Shown in pieces: positions 25,803-33,825 of a stretch of DNA of 64,000 bases. Made by a program: the position numbers and the translations under genes. The notes under the pieces are model-generated. The model made no database searches, had not been told where the DNA came from, and saw only the letters and a list, made by a program, of their open reading frames with translations. The stretch lies in the NCBI GenBank assembly GCA_036513415.1, contig DATBZA010000190.1, positions 1-64,000 on the forward strand, read 5' to 3'. Origin of the DNA: 40CM-4-68-19 sp036513415. Its GTDB lineage: Bacteria; Myxococcota; Myxococcia; Myxococcales; 40CM-4-68-19. Positions within the stretch are counted from its first letter, which is position 1. Each line of letters opens with the position of its first letter.

Positions 25803-26679
25803 CGCCGATCAATCCTCTGACCAGACCTCGCCCGAGACGCCGGCGGAGCCGGGCGGCGGGGAACCCGCATCGCTCGAGCTGATCCGGCACGAGCGAGCGG
25901 TACCGATGCAGGACGCCGAGCCGTTCCAGCCGCTCGAGCGCGTGCCGGCGCATGCGCCGCGGCGGCAAGCCCAGCTCGCCCCAGACCGGTTCTGCGAGCA
26001 GCGCGGCGACGCTGGCCCGCACGCTCTCGAATACCAGGTCCTCCATCTCCGGCATGACCCGTCCTGCGAGGATCCTCGCGAGCGGTCCGCGCAGCTCGTG
26101 GCTGTAGGCGAGGTGCCGCGCCTCGTCCTTCAAGTTGACGCGCAGCACCGCGGCCAGCAGCGGCTCGCGCGCTTTGGTCAAGAGGGTGGCCACCAGCGAG
26201 GCGGCTGTCCACTCGAACACCACCTGCCCGATGAGCAGCTTTACCTCCGGCGATGCGCAGTCCTCGACGGCCTGGAGGGCCGATCGAAGCGGGAGGCAGG
26301 GCGGGTAGATCACGCCCGCCTTCTCCGAGAGGTACCGCTGCAGCGCGAGGAAGTGCTTGGCCTCCTCCTGCGCCATGACGGCGAGGAACTCCCGGTGCGC
26401 CGGCCGCTCCTTCGCCGTCAGCACCATGACCTGCGCGATCAGGTGCTCGCCGCTGCGCTCCCCCGCGAGAAGATTGGAAAGGTGGAAACAGGTCTCGCGG
26501 AAGACGAAGGTGCGGCGCTGCCCGACGCTCATGGCCCGGAAGGGACGCAGGCCGCCGGCGAAGAAGCTCTCCTCTGGAAACACGTCCCGCTCCGGGTCCA
26601 CCTCCAGCTGCCAAGGCAGATCCTCGAAGGCCCAGGCCTGGCGCAAGGCGGACTCGACCAGCGCGTGGACGCGGCTCAA
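25795..26679 (-). CDS. Ferritin-like diiron protein (AurF-like oxygenase)
   Basis: This 294-residue all-helical protein has carboxylate-His clusters of a diiron site: E-x..E-H in FRETCFHLSNLLAGERSGEH, QEEAKHF, VVFEWTA and KDEARHL. Such E-x-x-H pairs on four helices are typical of AurF-type N-oxygenases and acyl-ACP desaturases. I favour a relative of the AurF/diiron oxygenase group. The substrate may be an ACP-bound acyl chain, given the neighbours. Its start overlaps the histidine kinase stop by 4 nt and its stop overlaps the FAAL start, so the three are translationally coupled. Confidence 0.72.
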   Translation of the reverse strand: MSRVHALVESALRQAWAFEDLPWQLEVDPERDVFPEESFFAGGLRPFRAMSVGQRRTFVFRETCFHLSNLLAGERSGEHLIAQVMVLTAKERPAHREFLAVMAQEEAKHFLALQRYLSEKAGVIYPPCLPLRSALQAVEDCASPEVKLLIGQVVFEWTAASLVATLLTKAREPLLAAVLRVNLKDEARHLAYSHELRGPLARILAGRVMPEMEDLVFESVRASVAALLAEPVWGELGLPPRRMRRHALERLERLGVLHRYRSLVPDQLERCGFPAARLRRRLGRGLVRGLIGDA

Positions 26680-29228
26680 AGGTTCCCTGCCTGCAGCGAC
26701 ACGGCGACCGTGGTTCCCCGCCCCGGCTCGCTCTCCACCCGCACGGTGCCCTGCTGGGCCGCGACCAGCTCCTGCACGATGGAAAGCCCCAGTCCCGTGC
26801 CCGAACCCGGAGGCTTGGTGGTGAAGAAGGGGTCGAAGATCCTGGTGAGGTTCTCCTTGGAAATGCCGCAGCCGTTGTCGATGACGGAGAGCTCCACCCG
26901 GTCGCCGGTGCGCGATGCAGCGATGCGCACTTCACCGCCCTGGGGATTCACCGCCTGCACGGCGTTGTGGATGATGTTCAGGATCACCTGGAAGAGGTCT
27001 TGTGGATTCGCGCGCACGACCTCGCCGTCGATCTGCTGGACGATCGAGACGCCCTTCGGCGTGTGGGGCGCAACCATCTTCACGACCAGCGGCACCACTT
27101 CGGAGAGCTTGACCGAGGCCGAGGTGTCGGCGCTCTGCTTGCGCCCGAAGAGCAGGAGCTGGCGGGTCACCGCGGTGATCCGCTCCAGGCTCTGGTCGAT
27201 GTCCGTGAGCAGCGGCGCGGCGCCGTCGATCGCCGCCATCCGTTTCCGGAGCAGCGCCAGGTTCCCGCGCAGGAAGTGCAGCGGGTTGTTCATCTCGTGC
27301 GCCACGCCGGCGATCATCCGGCCGAGCGCCACCATCTTCTCGCTCTGCACCAGCGACGTTTCCGCCTTCTTGAGCTGGTCGAGCGCCTCGCGCAGCTGCC
27401 GCGCTTGCGCGCGGAGCCCGAGGTGCAGCTCGATGCGCGCGCGCAGCTCCTGCACGTCGAACGGCTTGTGGACGTAGTCGTCGGCGCCCGCTTGAAAGCC
27501 GGCGAGCTTTGCCGCCAACTCCTCGCGCGCGGAGAGCAGGAGGACCGGCACCTCCGCCGTACGCGGGGAGGCGCGTACCTTGCGCGCGAGCGCGATTCCG
27601 TCGAGGCCCGGCATCATGATGTCCGAGACGATCAGGTCGGGGGGATCGGCGACCATCGTCTCCAGGGCCATGCTGCTGTCCAGGAAGGGCAAGACGCGGT
27701 ACCAGCGTCGGAGCTCCTGCGTCAGGTACGCGAGCAGGTCGGCATTGTCCTCGACCACCGCTACGCGCGGGCCGGACGATCCGCCCGGCGGCAAGGAAAC
27801 GGGAGCGGACGGTTCCAGGCGCACCTTGTGCACTTCGGGCGAGGTGGATGGGGTCGTGCTGGCGGCGACGCGAGGCGCCGCGGAAAAGTGCACGAGGAAG
27901 GTGGACCCGCGGTCCGGCTCGCTCTGGACGGCGATGCGCCCGCCGTGCAGCGTCACCAGCTGCTTGACGATGCTGAGGCCGATGCCCGTGCCCTGCGATC
28001 TGCGCAGGGCCGACGCCTCCACCTGGACGAATCGGTCGAAGATGCGGTCGATGTCCTGTGGAGAGATGCCCACTCCCTGGTCGGTGACGCTGAGCCAGAT
28101 CCCCTCCCGATCGCTGCCGACCCCGACCCGTACCAGGCCGCCGGGCCGGGAGAACTTGCAGGCGTTGGAGACGAGGTTCAGGACGATCCGGTCCAGGTGC
28201 CGCTCGTCTCCGCTCCACACGTAGGGGCCGCCGGGCTCCACGTCCACCTCGAGCTGCAGCTCGAGGGAATGCGCGTACGCCTGCGCCTCCTGGACGATCC
28301 GGAGCACCGATGCGCCGACGTCCACCGGAACGGGGTCGATGCGCGGCTCGCCGGACTCCAGCTTCGCGAGCAGGAGCAGGTCGTTGATCAGCTGCAGGAG
28401 GCGGGTGGCGTTGCGGTGGATGGTGTCGACGAAGGTGCGCTGGGCCGGCTCCAGCTTTCCTTGCGACTCGCGAGAAAGCGACGCAGCGGGCGCGAGGATG
28501 AGGGTGAGCGGCGTGCGCAGCTCGTGGCTCACGTTGGCGAAGAACTCGCTCTTCAGTCGGTCAAGCTCGCGCAGGCGCTCGTTGGCCTTTTCCAGGTCGA
28601 TCCGCAGTTTCACCTCCCGCAGGAAGAGGTTGGTGACCACCCGGTTGCCGATGCAGGTGATCAGCGCGGAGTCGATCAGCAGCATGAGATTGGAAATGAA
28701 GTGCTTCGCCCCGAGCGGCTCGTTTCCCGCGAGGGCCACCGCGAGATACCCGAGCGGCAGCAGGCCGGCGGTGGCGATCACCGCCGGCAGGGGCGCCGGG
28801 AAGAACACGGAGATGGCGAAGGAGATCAAGTAGTAGGGGAAGACGAAATCGCTGTCCGTGCCGCCCGTAAGCAGGAGGTTCGCGGCCTCGGTGAAGTTGG
28901 CGATCACCCCGGCGAGCAAGGCGAACGGCAGCCACGGATACCGCTCGAACACCTGCCGCCGCAGGCCGATCAGCAGCAGCACGATCAGCGCGTCCGCCGC
29001 CGCCGCCGCGATCACGCCCTGCGGGAGCTGCTTGGGGAAGTACGCGCCGTCGTAAGCGATGATGGTGAACGGAATGATCACCATCGCGATCCAGGACGAC
29101 GCCGTGGCGCGCGCCGTCAGCGTTCGCCCCAGCTCGACGGCGACGCGCGGATCGAGACGAGGCGCAACGGCGACGCGCGCGGCGGCCACCGCGCTGGACA
29201 GCGCGCTTGCGCGTTTGCCCCGACCCAT
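26676..29228 (-). CDS. Membrane hybrid histidine kinase with two kinase cores
   Basis: This 850-residue sensor has about six TM segments in its N-terminal 205 residues and no periplasmic domain of size. Kinase core one (HisKA with SHELRTPL, His235; HATPase to ~450) follows, then a receiver domain (VSDIMMPGLDG, Asp536, Lys588). A second kinase core (AHEMNNPL, His644; HATPase with DNGCGIS and GTGLGLSI) ends at 850. An intramembrane or lipid signal is likely sensed. The gene heads an operon with the diiron and FAAL genes through 4- and 8-nt overlaps. A divergent REC-kinase gene starts 59 nt away. Confidence 0.93.
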   Translation of the reverse strand: MGRGKRASALSSAVAAARVAVAPRLDPRVAVELGRTLTARATASSWIAMVIIPFTIIAYDGAYFPKQLPQGVIAAAAADALIVLLLIGLRRQVFERYPWLPFALLAGVIANFTEAANLLLTGGTDSDFVFPYYLISFAISVFFPAPLPAVIATAGLLPLGYLAVALAGNEPLGAKHFISNLMLLIDSALITCIGNRVVTNLFLREVKLRIDLEKANERLRELDRLKSEFFANVSHELRTPLTLILAPAASLSRESQGKLEPAQRTFVDTIHRNATRLLQLINDLLLLAKLESGEPRIDPVPVDVGASVLRIVQEAQAYAHSLELQLEVDVEPGGPYVWSGDERHLDRIVLNLVSNACKFSRPGGLVRVGVGSDREGIWLSVTDQGVGISPQDIDRIFDRFVQVEASALRRSQGTGIGLSIVKQLVTLHGGRIAVQSEPDRGSTFLVHFSAAPRVAASTTPSTSPEVHKVRLEPSAPVSLPPGGSSGPRVAVVEDNADLLAYLTQELRRWYRVLPFLDSSMALETMVADPPDLIVSDIMMPGLDGIALARKVRASPRTAEVPVLLLSAREELAAKLAGFQAGADDYVHKPFDVQELRARIELHLGLRAQARQLREALDQLKKAETSLVQSEKMVALGRMIAGVAHEMNNPLHFLRGNLALLRKRMAAIDGAAPLLTDIDQSLERITAVTRQLLLFGRKQSADTSASVKLSEVVPLVVKMVAPHTPKGVSIVQQIDGEVVRANPQDLFQVILNIIHNAVQAVNPQGGEVRIAASRTGDRVELSVIDNGCGISKENLTRIFDPFFTTKPPGSGTGLGLSIVQELVAAQQGTVRVESEPGRGTTVAVSLQAGNL

Positions 29229-29287
29229 GATCTAAAAGGATATCGGTCCCTTGGGCCGCGATCAATGATGGTGGTAACATTCGCGCC

Positions 29288-30505
29288 ATGTCGGAACCCT
29301 CCTACCGCCTGCTCGTCGTCGACGACGAGCCCCTGGCGCTGAACCTGGCCAGGCGCGTATTCGAGACCGAATCTGACATCGCCCTGCACTCGGCCACCTC
29401 GGCGGTCCGTGCCCTCGAGATGGCCATGATTCACGACATCGACCTGGTCATCACCGACCAGCGCATGCCCGAGATGACCGGCCTGCAGTTCCTGGCCCGG
29501 GTCCGCGAGGTGCGGCCGCGCGCCCTCCGCGTTCTTCTCACAGCGTTTCCGGACACTTCGGTCGCGCTGAAGGCCATCAACGAAGGCCTCCTCTATCGAT
29601 TCATCCTCAAGCCCTGGGAGCCGGAGGACATGCGCGTGACCGTGCGGCGCGCGCTGGAGACCAAGCGCCTCTCTGACGAGCACGACCGGCTGGTGAACCA
29701 GCTCAGGACCAGCTACGACGATCTGGTCCAGTCCGAGCACATGGCGGCCCTGGGACGCCTTTCCGCCGGCATCGGGCACGAGCTCAAGAGCGCGGTTGAC
29801 CCGCTCGTGGCAGGCCTCGGCTCCCTCGAAGTCCAGCTGGGACGCTTGCTCGAGGCCGGGCGCGCGGCCGCCCGCGCCGTCCAGCGGGATTTCGGCGCCG
29901 ACGAGGTGGATCGGCTCAAGGACGCGGTGCTTCGCGCCACTCCTGACCTCGCCGGCGGGGCCGAGGAGTCGCTGGGCGCGATCCGCGCCTCGGGCGCGCA
30001 GCTCGAGGCGCTCGCCCGGGGCGTGCAGAGCTATACCGCGGCGGTGGAGCCCGAGCCTTTCGACATCAACCAGGCGGTGCTCTCGGCGGTCCAACTCCTT
30101 TCGCACCGGCTGCGCGAATCCGTCCGCCTCGAGCGCAATCTGCAGGCGGTCCCGCTGGTTCGCTGCCGGGGGCCCGAGATCACGCAGGTGGTGCTGAACC
30201 TGCTCGGCAATGCGGTGGACGCGGTGCACCGCGCGCCCGAGCCGACCATCCAGGTGCGCACCTGGCACGAGGGTGCCAGCGTGAGGCTCGAGATCGCGGA
30301 CAATGGAGCCGGGCTCGACCCCGCTATCGCGCAGCGGCTCTTCAAGCCATTCACCTCCACCCAGCCGATCAGCCGGGGTCGCGAGGTGGGACTGAGCGTC
30401 TGCAAGAGCATCGTCGAGAACCATGGCGGCAGCATCGAAGCCGCCGCCGCCGGTACCCGTGGAGCCCGCTTCACCGTGACGCTGCCGGCGATCGCCGCGG
30501 TTTGA
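29288..30505 (+). CDS. Response regulator-histidine kinase (REC-HisKA-HATPase)
   Basis: This 405-residue cytoplasmic protein has a receiver domain (residues 6-120, phospho-Asp57 in VITDQRMP and Lys108). A kinase core follows, with GIGHELKS (His164), an N box near 285-300 (ITQVVLNLLGNAVDAV), DNGAG and GREVGLSV. It has no TM segments and no DNA-binding output domain. It probably takes phosphate from a partner kinase, such as the divergent membrane hybrid kinase whose start lies 59 nt away. Its 3' end overlaps a convergent SDR gene by 35 nt. Confidence 0.92.
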   Translation: MSEPSYRLLVVDDEPLALNLARRVFETESDIALHSATSAVRALEMAMIHDIDLVITDQRMPEMTGLQFLARVREVRPRALRVLLTAFPDTSVALKAINEGLLYRFILKPWEPEDMRVTVRRALETKRLSDEHDRLVNQLRTSYDDLVQSEHMAALGRLSAGIGHELKSAVDPLVAGLGSLEVQLGRLLEAGRAAARAVQRDFGADEVDRLKDAVLRATPDLAGGAEESLGAIRASGAQLEALARGVQSYTAAVEPEPFDINQAVLSAVQLLSHRLRESVRLERNLQAVPLVRCRGPEITQVVLNLLGNAVDAVHRAPEPTIQVRTWHEGASVRLEIADNGAGLDPAIAQRLFKPFTSTQPISRGREVGLSVCKSIVENHGGSIEAAAAGTRGARFTVTLPAIAAV

Positions 30506-31277
30506 ACGGCAGCGGCGAGGGAGCGCGGCCGGCGAGGATGTCGTCGGCGCGGCGCCGGACCGCGAGCGCCATCTGCGGATGGGTGAGAACGTAGAACTCG
30601 CCCGAGCGCACCGCGCGGACCGTCCGCTCGGCCACCGCTTCCGGGGAGATGCCGCGCGCGATCAGCGACCGGAGCGCCGGGTCGGCTCCCGGGGCAGACT
30701 CCAACAACCCCGTTGCCACCCAGCCTGGACAGAGCACCGAGACCCCGATCGGCACCCGCCGCAGCGCCAGATCCTGCACCAACGCCTCGGAGAGGGCGAC
30801 GACGGCATGCTTGGTGGCGCTGTACGCGCCCGAGAGCGGTGGGGTGACCAGCCCCGCCATGGAGGCGGTGTTCACGATGTGCGCCGCCGCGCCCTGCGCG
30901 ATCATCCGCGGCACGAACGCCAGGCAGCCGTGGATGGCGCCCCAGAGGTTTGCGCCCACGATGCGCCGCCAGCGGGCCAGCGGAACTTCCCAGACCGCGC
31001 CGTACTCGGCGATCCCGGCATTGTTGCAGAGGAGGTGGACCGCGCCGAAACGGGCGTACGCCTTCCTTGCCAGCGACTCGACGTCGGCGAAGCGGGAGAC
31101 GTCGGCCGCGACCGCAAGCGCACCGGGAAGTCCGGGTATCAACTCCTTGAGGCGGCGCCGGTCCACGTCGGAGACGACGAGGCGCATTCCCTCGCGCGCC
31201 AGCCTGTGAGCGAGGGCGCGGCCGATGCCGCTGGCCGCGCCCGTGATGACGGCGGTCTTGCCGCGGAGCGAGCGCAC
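30471..31277 (-). CDS. Short-chain dehydrogenase/reductase
   Basis: This 268-residue SDR has TGAASGIG (cofactor loop), NNAG, Ser in NTASMAG and catalytic YSATK. The cofactor loop followed by VVSDVDRRRL suggests NAD preference. The C-terminal segment is Arg-rich. The substrate is not assignable, although fatty or lipid-derived carbonyls are possible near the lipid locus. Its 3' end overlaps the response regulator-kinase gene on the other strand. Confidence 0.92.
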   Translation of the reverse strand: MRSLRGKTAVITGAASGIGRALAHRLAREGMRLVVSDVDRRRLKELIPGLPGALAVAADVSRFADVESLARKAYARFGAVHLLCNNAGIAEYGAVWEVPLARWRRIVGANLWGAIHGCLAFVPRMIAQGAAAHIVNTASMAGLVTPPLSGAYSATKHAVVALSEALVQDLALRRVPIGVSVLCPGWVATGLLESAPGADPALRSLIARGISPEAVAERTVRAVRSGEFYVLTHPQMALAVRRRADDILAGRAPSPLPFKPRRSPAASR

Positions 31278-31286
31278 CGCGGGAGT

Positions 31287-31856
31287 CTACTCCGCGGCGC
31301 CGTCCTCGGCGTCGGCAGAGTCGTCGTCAGCGCCGGAGTCTGCGTCACCGTCGCTATCGCCGTCATGGTGCCGATCATGGTGCCGGTCCGGGCGGCAGAC
31401 CTTACCGGTGAGGCGACCCAGGAAGCTGGTGCCCAGGAAGTCGCCCTGTGAAGTCAGCATGCCCTTCGCGCCTGCGAAGGCCCCGGTTCCGGCCACCACC
31501 TTGTCGAACTCGAAGTACTTACCCTTGCCCATGTCGAGCACGCCGCGATCCCGGATCGTCAGGGTATCGCGGGAGGCAGTCGTGATGATCAGGTTGCCGG
31601 TGTAGTGATACACGCCGAAGACCTGCGTCGGGGTGAGCGTATATGCCGCGAAGCTGGTGTCGCCCGCGAGGAGTCCTGAATCGACGGTTCCCGCCGTGCA
31701 CAGGCCTACGTCCGGGTTCGGGAGATTGTCTGGGGAGCAGGGGGAAAAGTGGGTGGCGATCGTTGCGTCGATGGCCGTGCATCGAGCGGCGCGAGCACCC
31801 CCTGAAGAGAGCAGGGCGAGGGCCAGCGCCGGCACTGCGGTCGAAACGAGTCGCAT
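31287..31856 (-). CDS. Secreted protein with Asp/His-rich C-terminal tail
   Basis: This 189-residue protein has a Sec signal peptide (MRLVSTAVPALALALLSSGGARAA) and a central part with alternating beta strands (LTIRDRGVLDMGKGKYFEF, GTGAFAGAKGML). The GTG-x-FAGAKG motif resembles dirigent/allene-oxide-cyclase-like barrels (V-x-GTG-x-F-x-x-A-x-G). The last 35 residues, from about residue 155, are almost only Asp, His, Gly, Ser and Ala, including RHHDRHHDGDSDGD. Two other secreted proteins nearby (34.7 and 36.5 kb) carry similar tails. Function is unknown; metal binding is plausible. Confidence 0.72.
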   Translation of the reverse strand: MRLVSTAVPALALALLSSGGARAARCTAIDATIATHFSPCSPDNLPNPDVGLCTAGTVDSGLLAGDTSFAAYTLTPTQVFGVYHYTGNLIITTASRDTLTIRDRGVLDMGKGKYFEFDKVVAGTGAFAGAKGMLTSQGDFLGTSFLGRLTGKVCRPDRHHDRHHDGDSDGDADSGADDDSADAEDGAAE

Positions 31857-31931
31857 GGGTTTGCTCCCTTGTGCCGCGAGTAACCCCGCATGCCGGTAGC
31901 ATTCAATACGCTCCTGTGAGTGTATGTAATT

Positions 31932-33121
31932 TTACAACACTATGTCATCGACGCGGCGCGTCGCGGCGACCTCCGCGATTCCGATGGCGAATGGAACGAA
32001 CAGGGCGGCGAGCCCGAGCGCCGCGACACCCGGCCACCCCCAGCGGGCGTAGGCGGCGCCGGCGGCGCTGATCCCGGCCGCGCCGCCTAGATAATAAAGC
32101 AGCACATACAGGGAGTTGGCGCGGCCCCTGCTCTCGGTCAGCCTGGCGTTGAGCGACCCGACCGCCGCCGCGTGCATGGTGAAGAACCCCCCGCAGATGG
32201 CGGTGAGGCTCGCCGCGATCGCCGGCAGCGAGGGGATGAGCGTGAGCGTGATGGCGGCTGCGAAGAGCAGGGATCCGAGGACCAGGGTGGTGCCGGTGCC
32301 GAAGCGGTTCGTCAGCCTGCCCGCGAGCGGGCCGGCGGCGATCCCCATCACGTACGCCAGATAGAGCAGCGTGATGGCGCGGACACCGGCGTGGAGCGGC
32401 GGTCCCGAGAGGTAGAAGGGAACGTAGTTGAACATCGCCGAGAAGACGAAGAAGGCGAAGAATCCCACCGAGAGCATGCGAAGCAGCTCGGGCCGCGAGA
32501 GGAGGCGAAGAAACCCGGTGCTCTCGGTCTCCCCGCGCGGAGGGGGTTGGTCGCGTGGGAGCCACCGGACCGCGGCAGAGACGGCGCCGGCGACGATGGC
32601 GGCTGCCCCGATGAACGCGAGCCTCCAATGCTCAGGAGGAAAGACGAATCCACCGAGCAGGCGCCCGCCCATGCCGCCGGTGACCGTGGCGGACACGTAC
32701 CAACCCATCACGACGTTCAGCCGGTGCGGCGGGAGGGTGCGGGAGAGGTAGGCCGCAAGACAGGTGCTCGCGAGGGGATGAACAATCCCTGCACGAACCG
32801 CGCGGCGATCAGCACGCCGATGGAATGCGTCAATGCGCAGGTCACGCTGGCGATGGCGACGACCGCGCCGCCGGCCACGACGATGGGGCGGACCGGGAAC
32901 CGGTCGGCGAGCACGCCGAACGGCAGGTTCGCGAGGGCGATGCCGAGCACGACCGCGGAGACCGTGAGCGAGGCGATGCCCGGGGTCACGCCGAATTCGA
33001 CCCGCAGGATCGGAAGCACCGGCTGGGTGACGTAGACGGTCAGGAAAGTCGCCGCGACCAGCGCGAACACCACCGCCTGCACGCCGCGTTCGTCGCTCGA
33101 GGCTTCCACCCGGGCGCGCAA
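31932..33121 (-). pseudogene. MFS transporter with a single-base frameshift
   Basis: The minus strand encodes an MFS transporter in two frames. The N-terminal piece (33121 to about 32778) has TM1-4 with FGVLADRFPVRP and QGLFIP. The C-terminal piece, about 270 residues ending at 31932, begins LASTCLAAYLSRTLPP and contains TM5-12. The join falls in a GGGG run (32774-32777, CCCC on the coding strand). One extra C there would give a continuous FIPLASTCLAAY. Either the gene is a recent pseudogene, or this is a homopolymer error or slippage site. It lies 18 nt after the GrdB-like selenoprotein gene on the same strand, so it is the third gene of that operon. Confidence 0.75.
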
Positions 33122-33139
33122 GCTATCGCGAACGCGTCG

Positions 33140-33823
33140 CTACGTGTAATCGCGGCGGACCACCTCGCCGGGCCGGGCCGGTTCACGGAGCAGGCCCAGG
33201 GCGTCCATCACGATCCACTTCTGCAGGGCCTCGTCGTTGGGGCGCCCGAGCGAGTGGCCGGCGATGAAGCCGCGCGGGCAGAGCGCCCGGGGCGGCCGCG
33301 CCTGGGCACTCTCTTCCGGCTCGACGGTGATCAGGACCGTGGAAATCCCCAGCATCTCGATCGCCCGTTGCACCGTGACCACGGTGCGGTGGCAGAGCCG
33401 TCAACCGCCCGTGAGCAGGACGGCGTCGGGCCGCGCAACCGAGACGGCGCGAGCGAGTTGCGGAACGGTGGTCTCGCGCAGCTCGCGCAGCGCCTGTGAG
33501 TAACCCATCGAGAAGTGTTCGGCGGTCATCCCGGCGATCCGCCCTTCGCGCGCCAGGGAAGCGAGACGATCGGCGGGAAAGACGCAGTTGATGTCGCGAT
33601 CGATGCAGGCGTGGTCGTAGTGCGCGTCGTCATAGGCCAGGTCGGCCCCGGCGAGGCTCGAGTCGATCCGCCGGAAGGAGTTGTCTCCCTCGACGTTGAA
33701 CGGCGTATCGGTCTTCGCCCGCACCGCGGCGGTGGTGACGAGGCAGACCAGCGATTCCTCCAGAGCCTTCACGAACGGCGTGAACGGCACGCAGTAGCGC
33801 GAGAGCTCGAGTGGCTTCTCCAT
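33140..33823 (-). CDS. GrdB-family (glycine/sarcosine/betaine reductase B-like) selenoprotein
   Basis: Read through the in-frame TGA at 33401-33403, this is a continuous 227-residue protein. The sequence before the UGA (VCLVTTAAVRAKTDTPF, DNSFRRI, HYDH, RPDAVLLTGG) and after it (CHRTVVTVQRAIE, ALCPRGFIAGHSLGRPND) both match GrdB/PrdB-like reductase selenoprotein B relatives. Sec141 and Cys144 form a UxxC redox motif. The stop proper is TAG at 33140. A strong hairpin with a GGTC loop starts at the expected distance after the UGA. The protein is shorter than GrdB, and no GrdA, GrdC or GrdE genes are nearby, so it is not a classical glycine reductase. Its ATG is 2 nt after the Sec-peroxiredoxin stop. 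Confidence 0.84.
33370..33387 (-). promoter_or_regulatory. Putative bacterial SECIS of the GrdB-like gene
   Basis: On the minus strand GCACCGT and ACGGTGC (13-20 and 25-31 nt after the UGA) form a 7-bp stem; one further G-C pair may close it. The apical loop is GGTC at 21-24 nt after the UGA. The E. coli fdhF SECIS presents GGUC at about 19-22 nt, so both spacing and loop sequence agree well. Confidence 0.7.
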
Positions 33824-33825
33824 CC

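Noticed and set aside
31287..31470. A separate acidic gene in the tail of the 31287 protein
   Set aside because: The Asp/His-rich part is in frame with the secreted protein and has no start of its own.
32717..33121. Two separate short MFS-like genes
   Set aside because: The two pieces together make one 12-TM transporter joined at a homopolymer frameshift.
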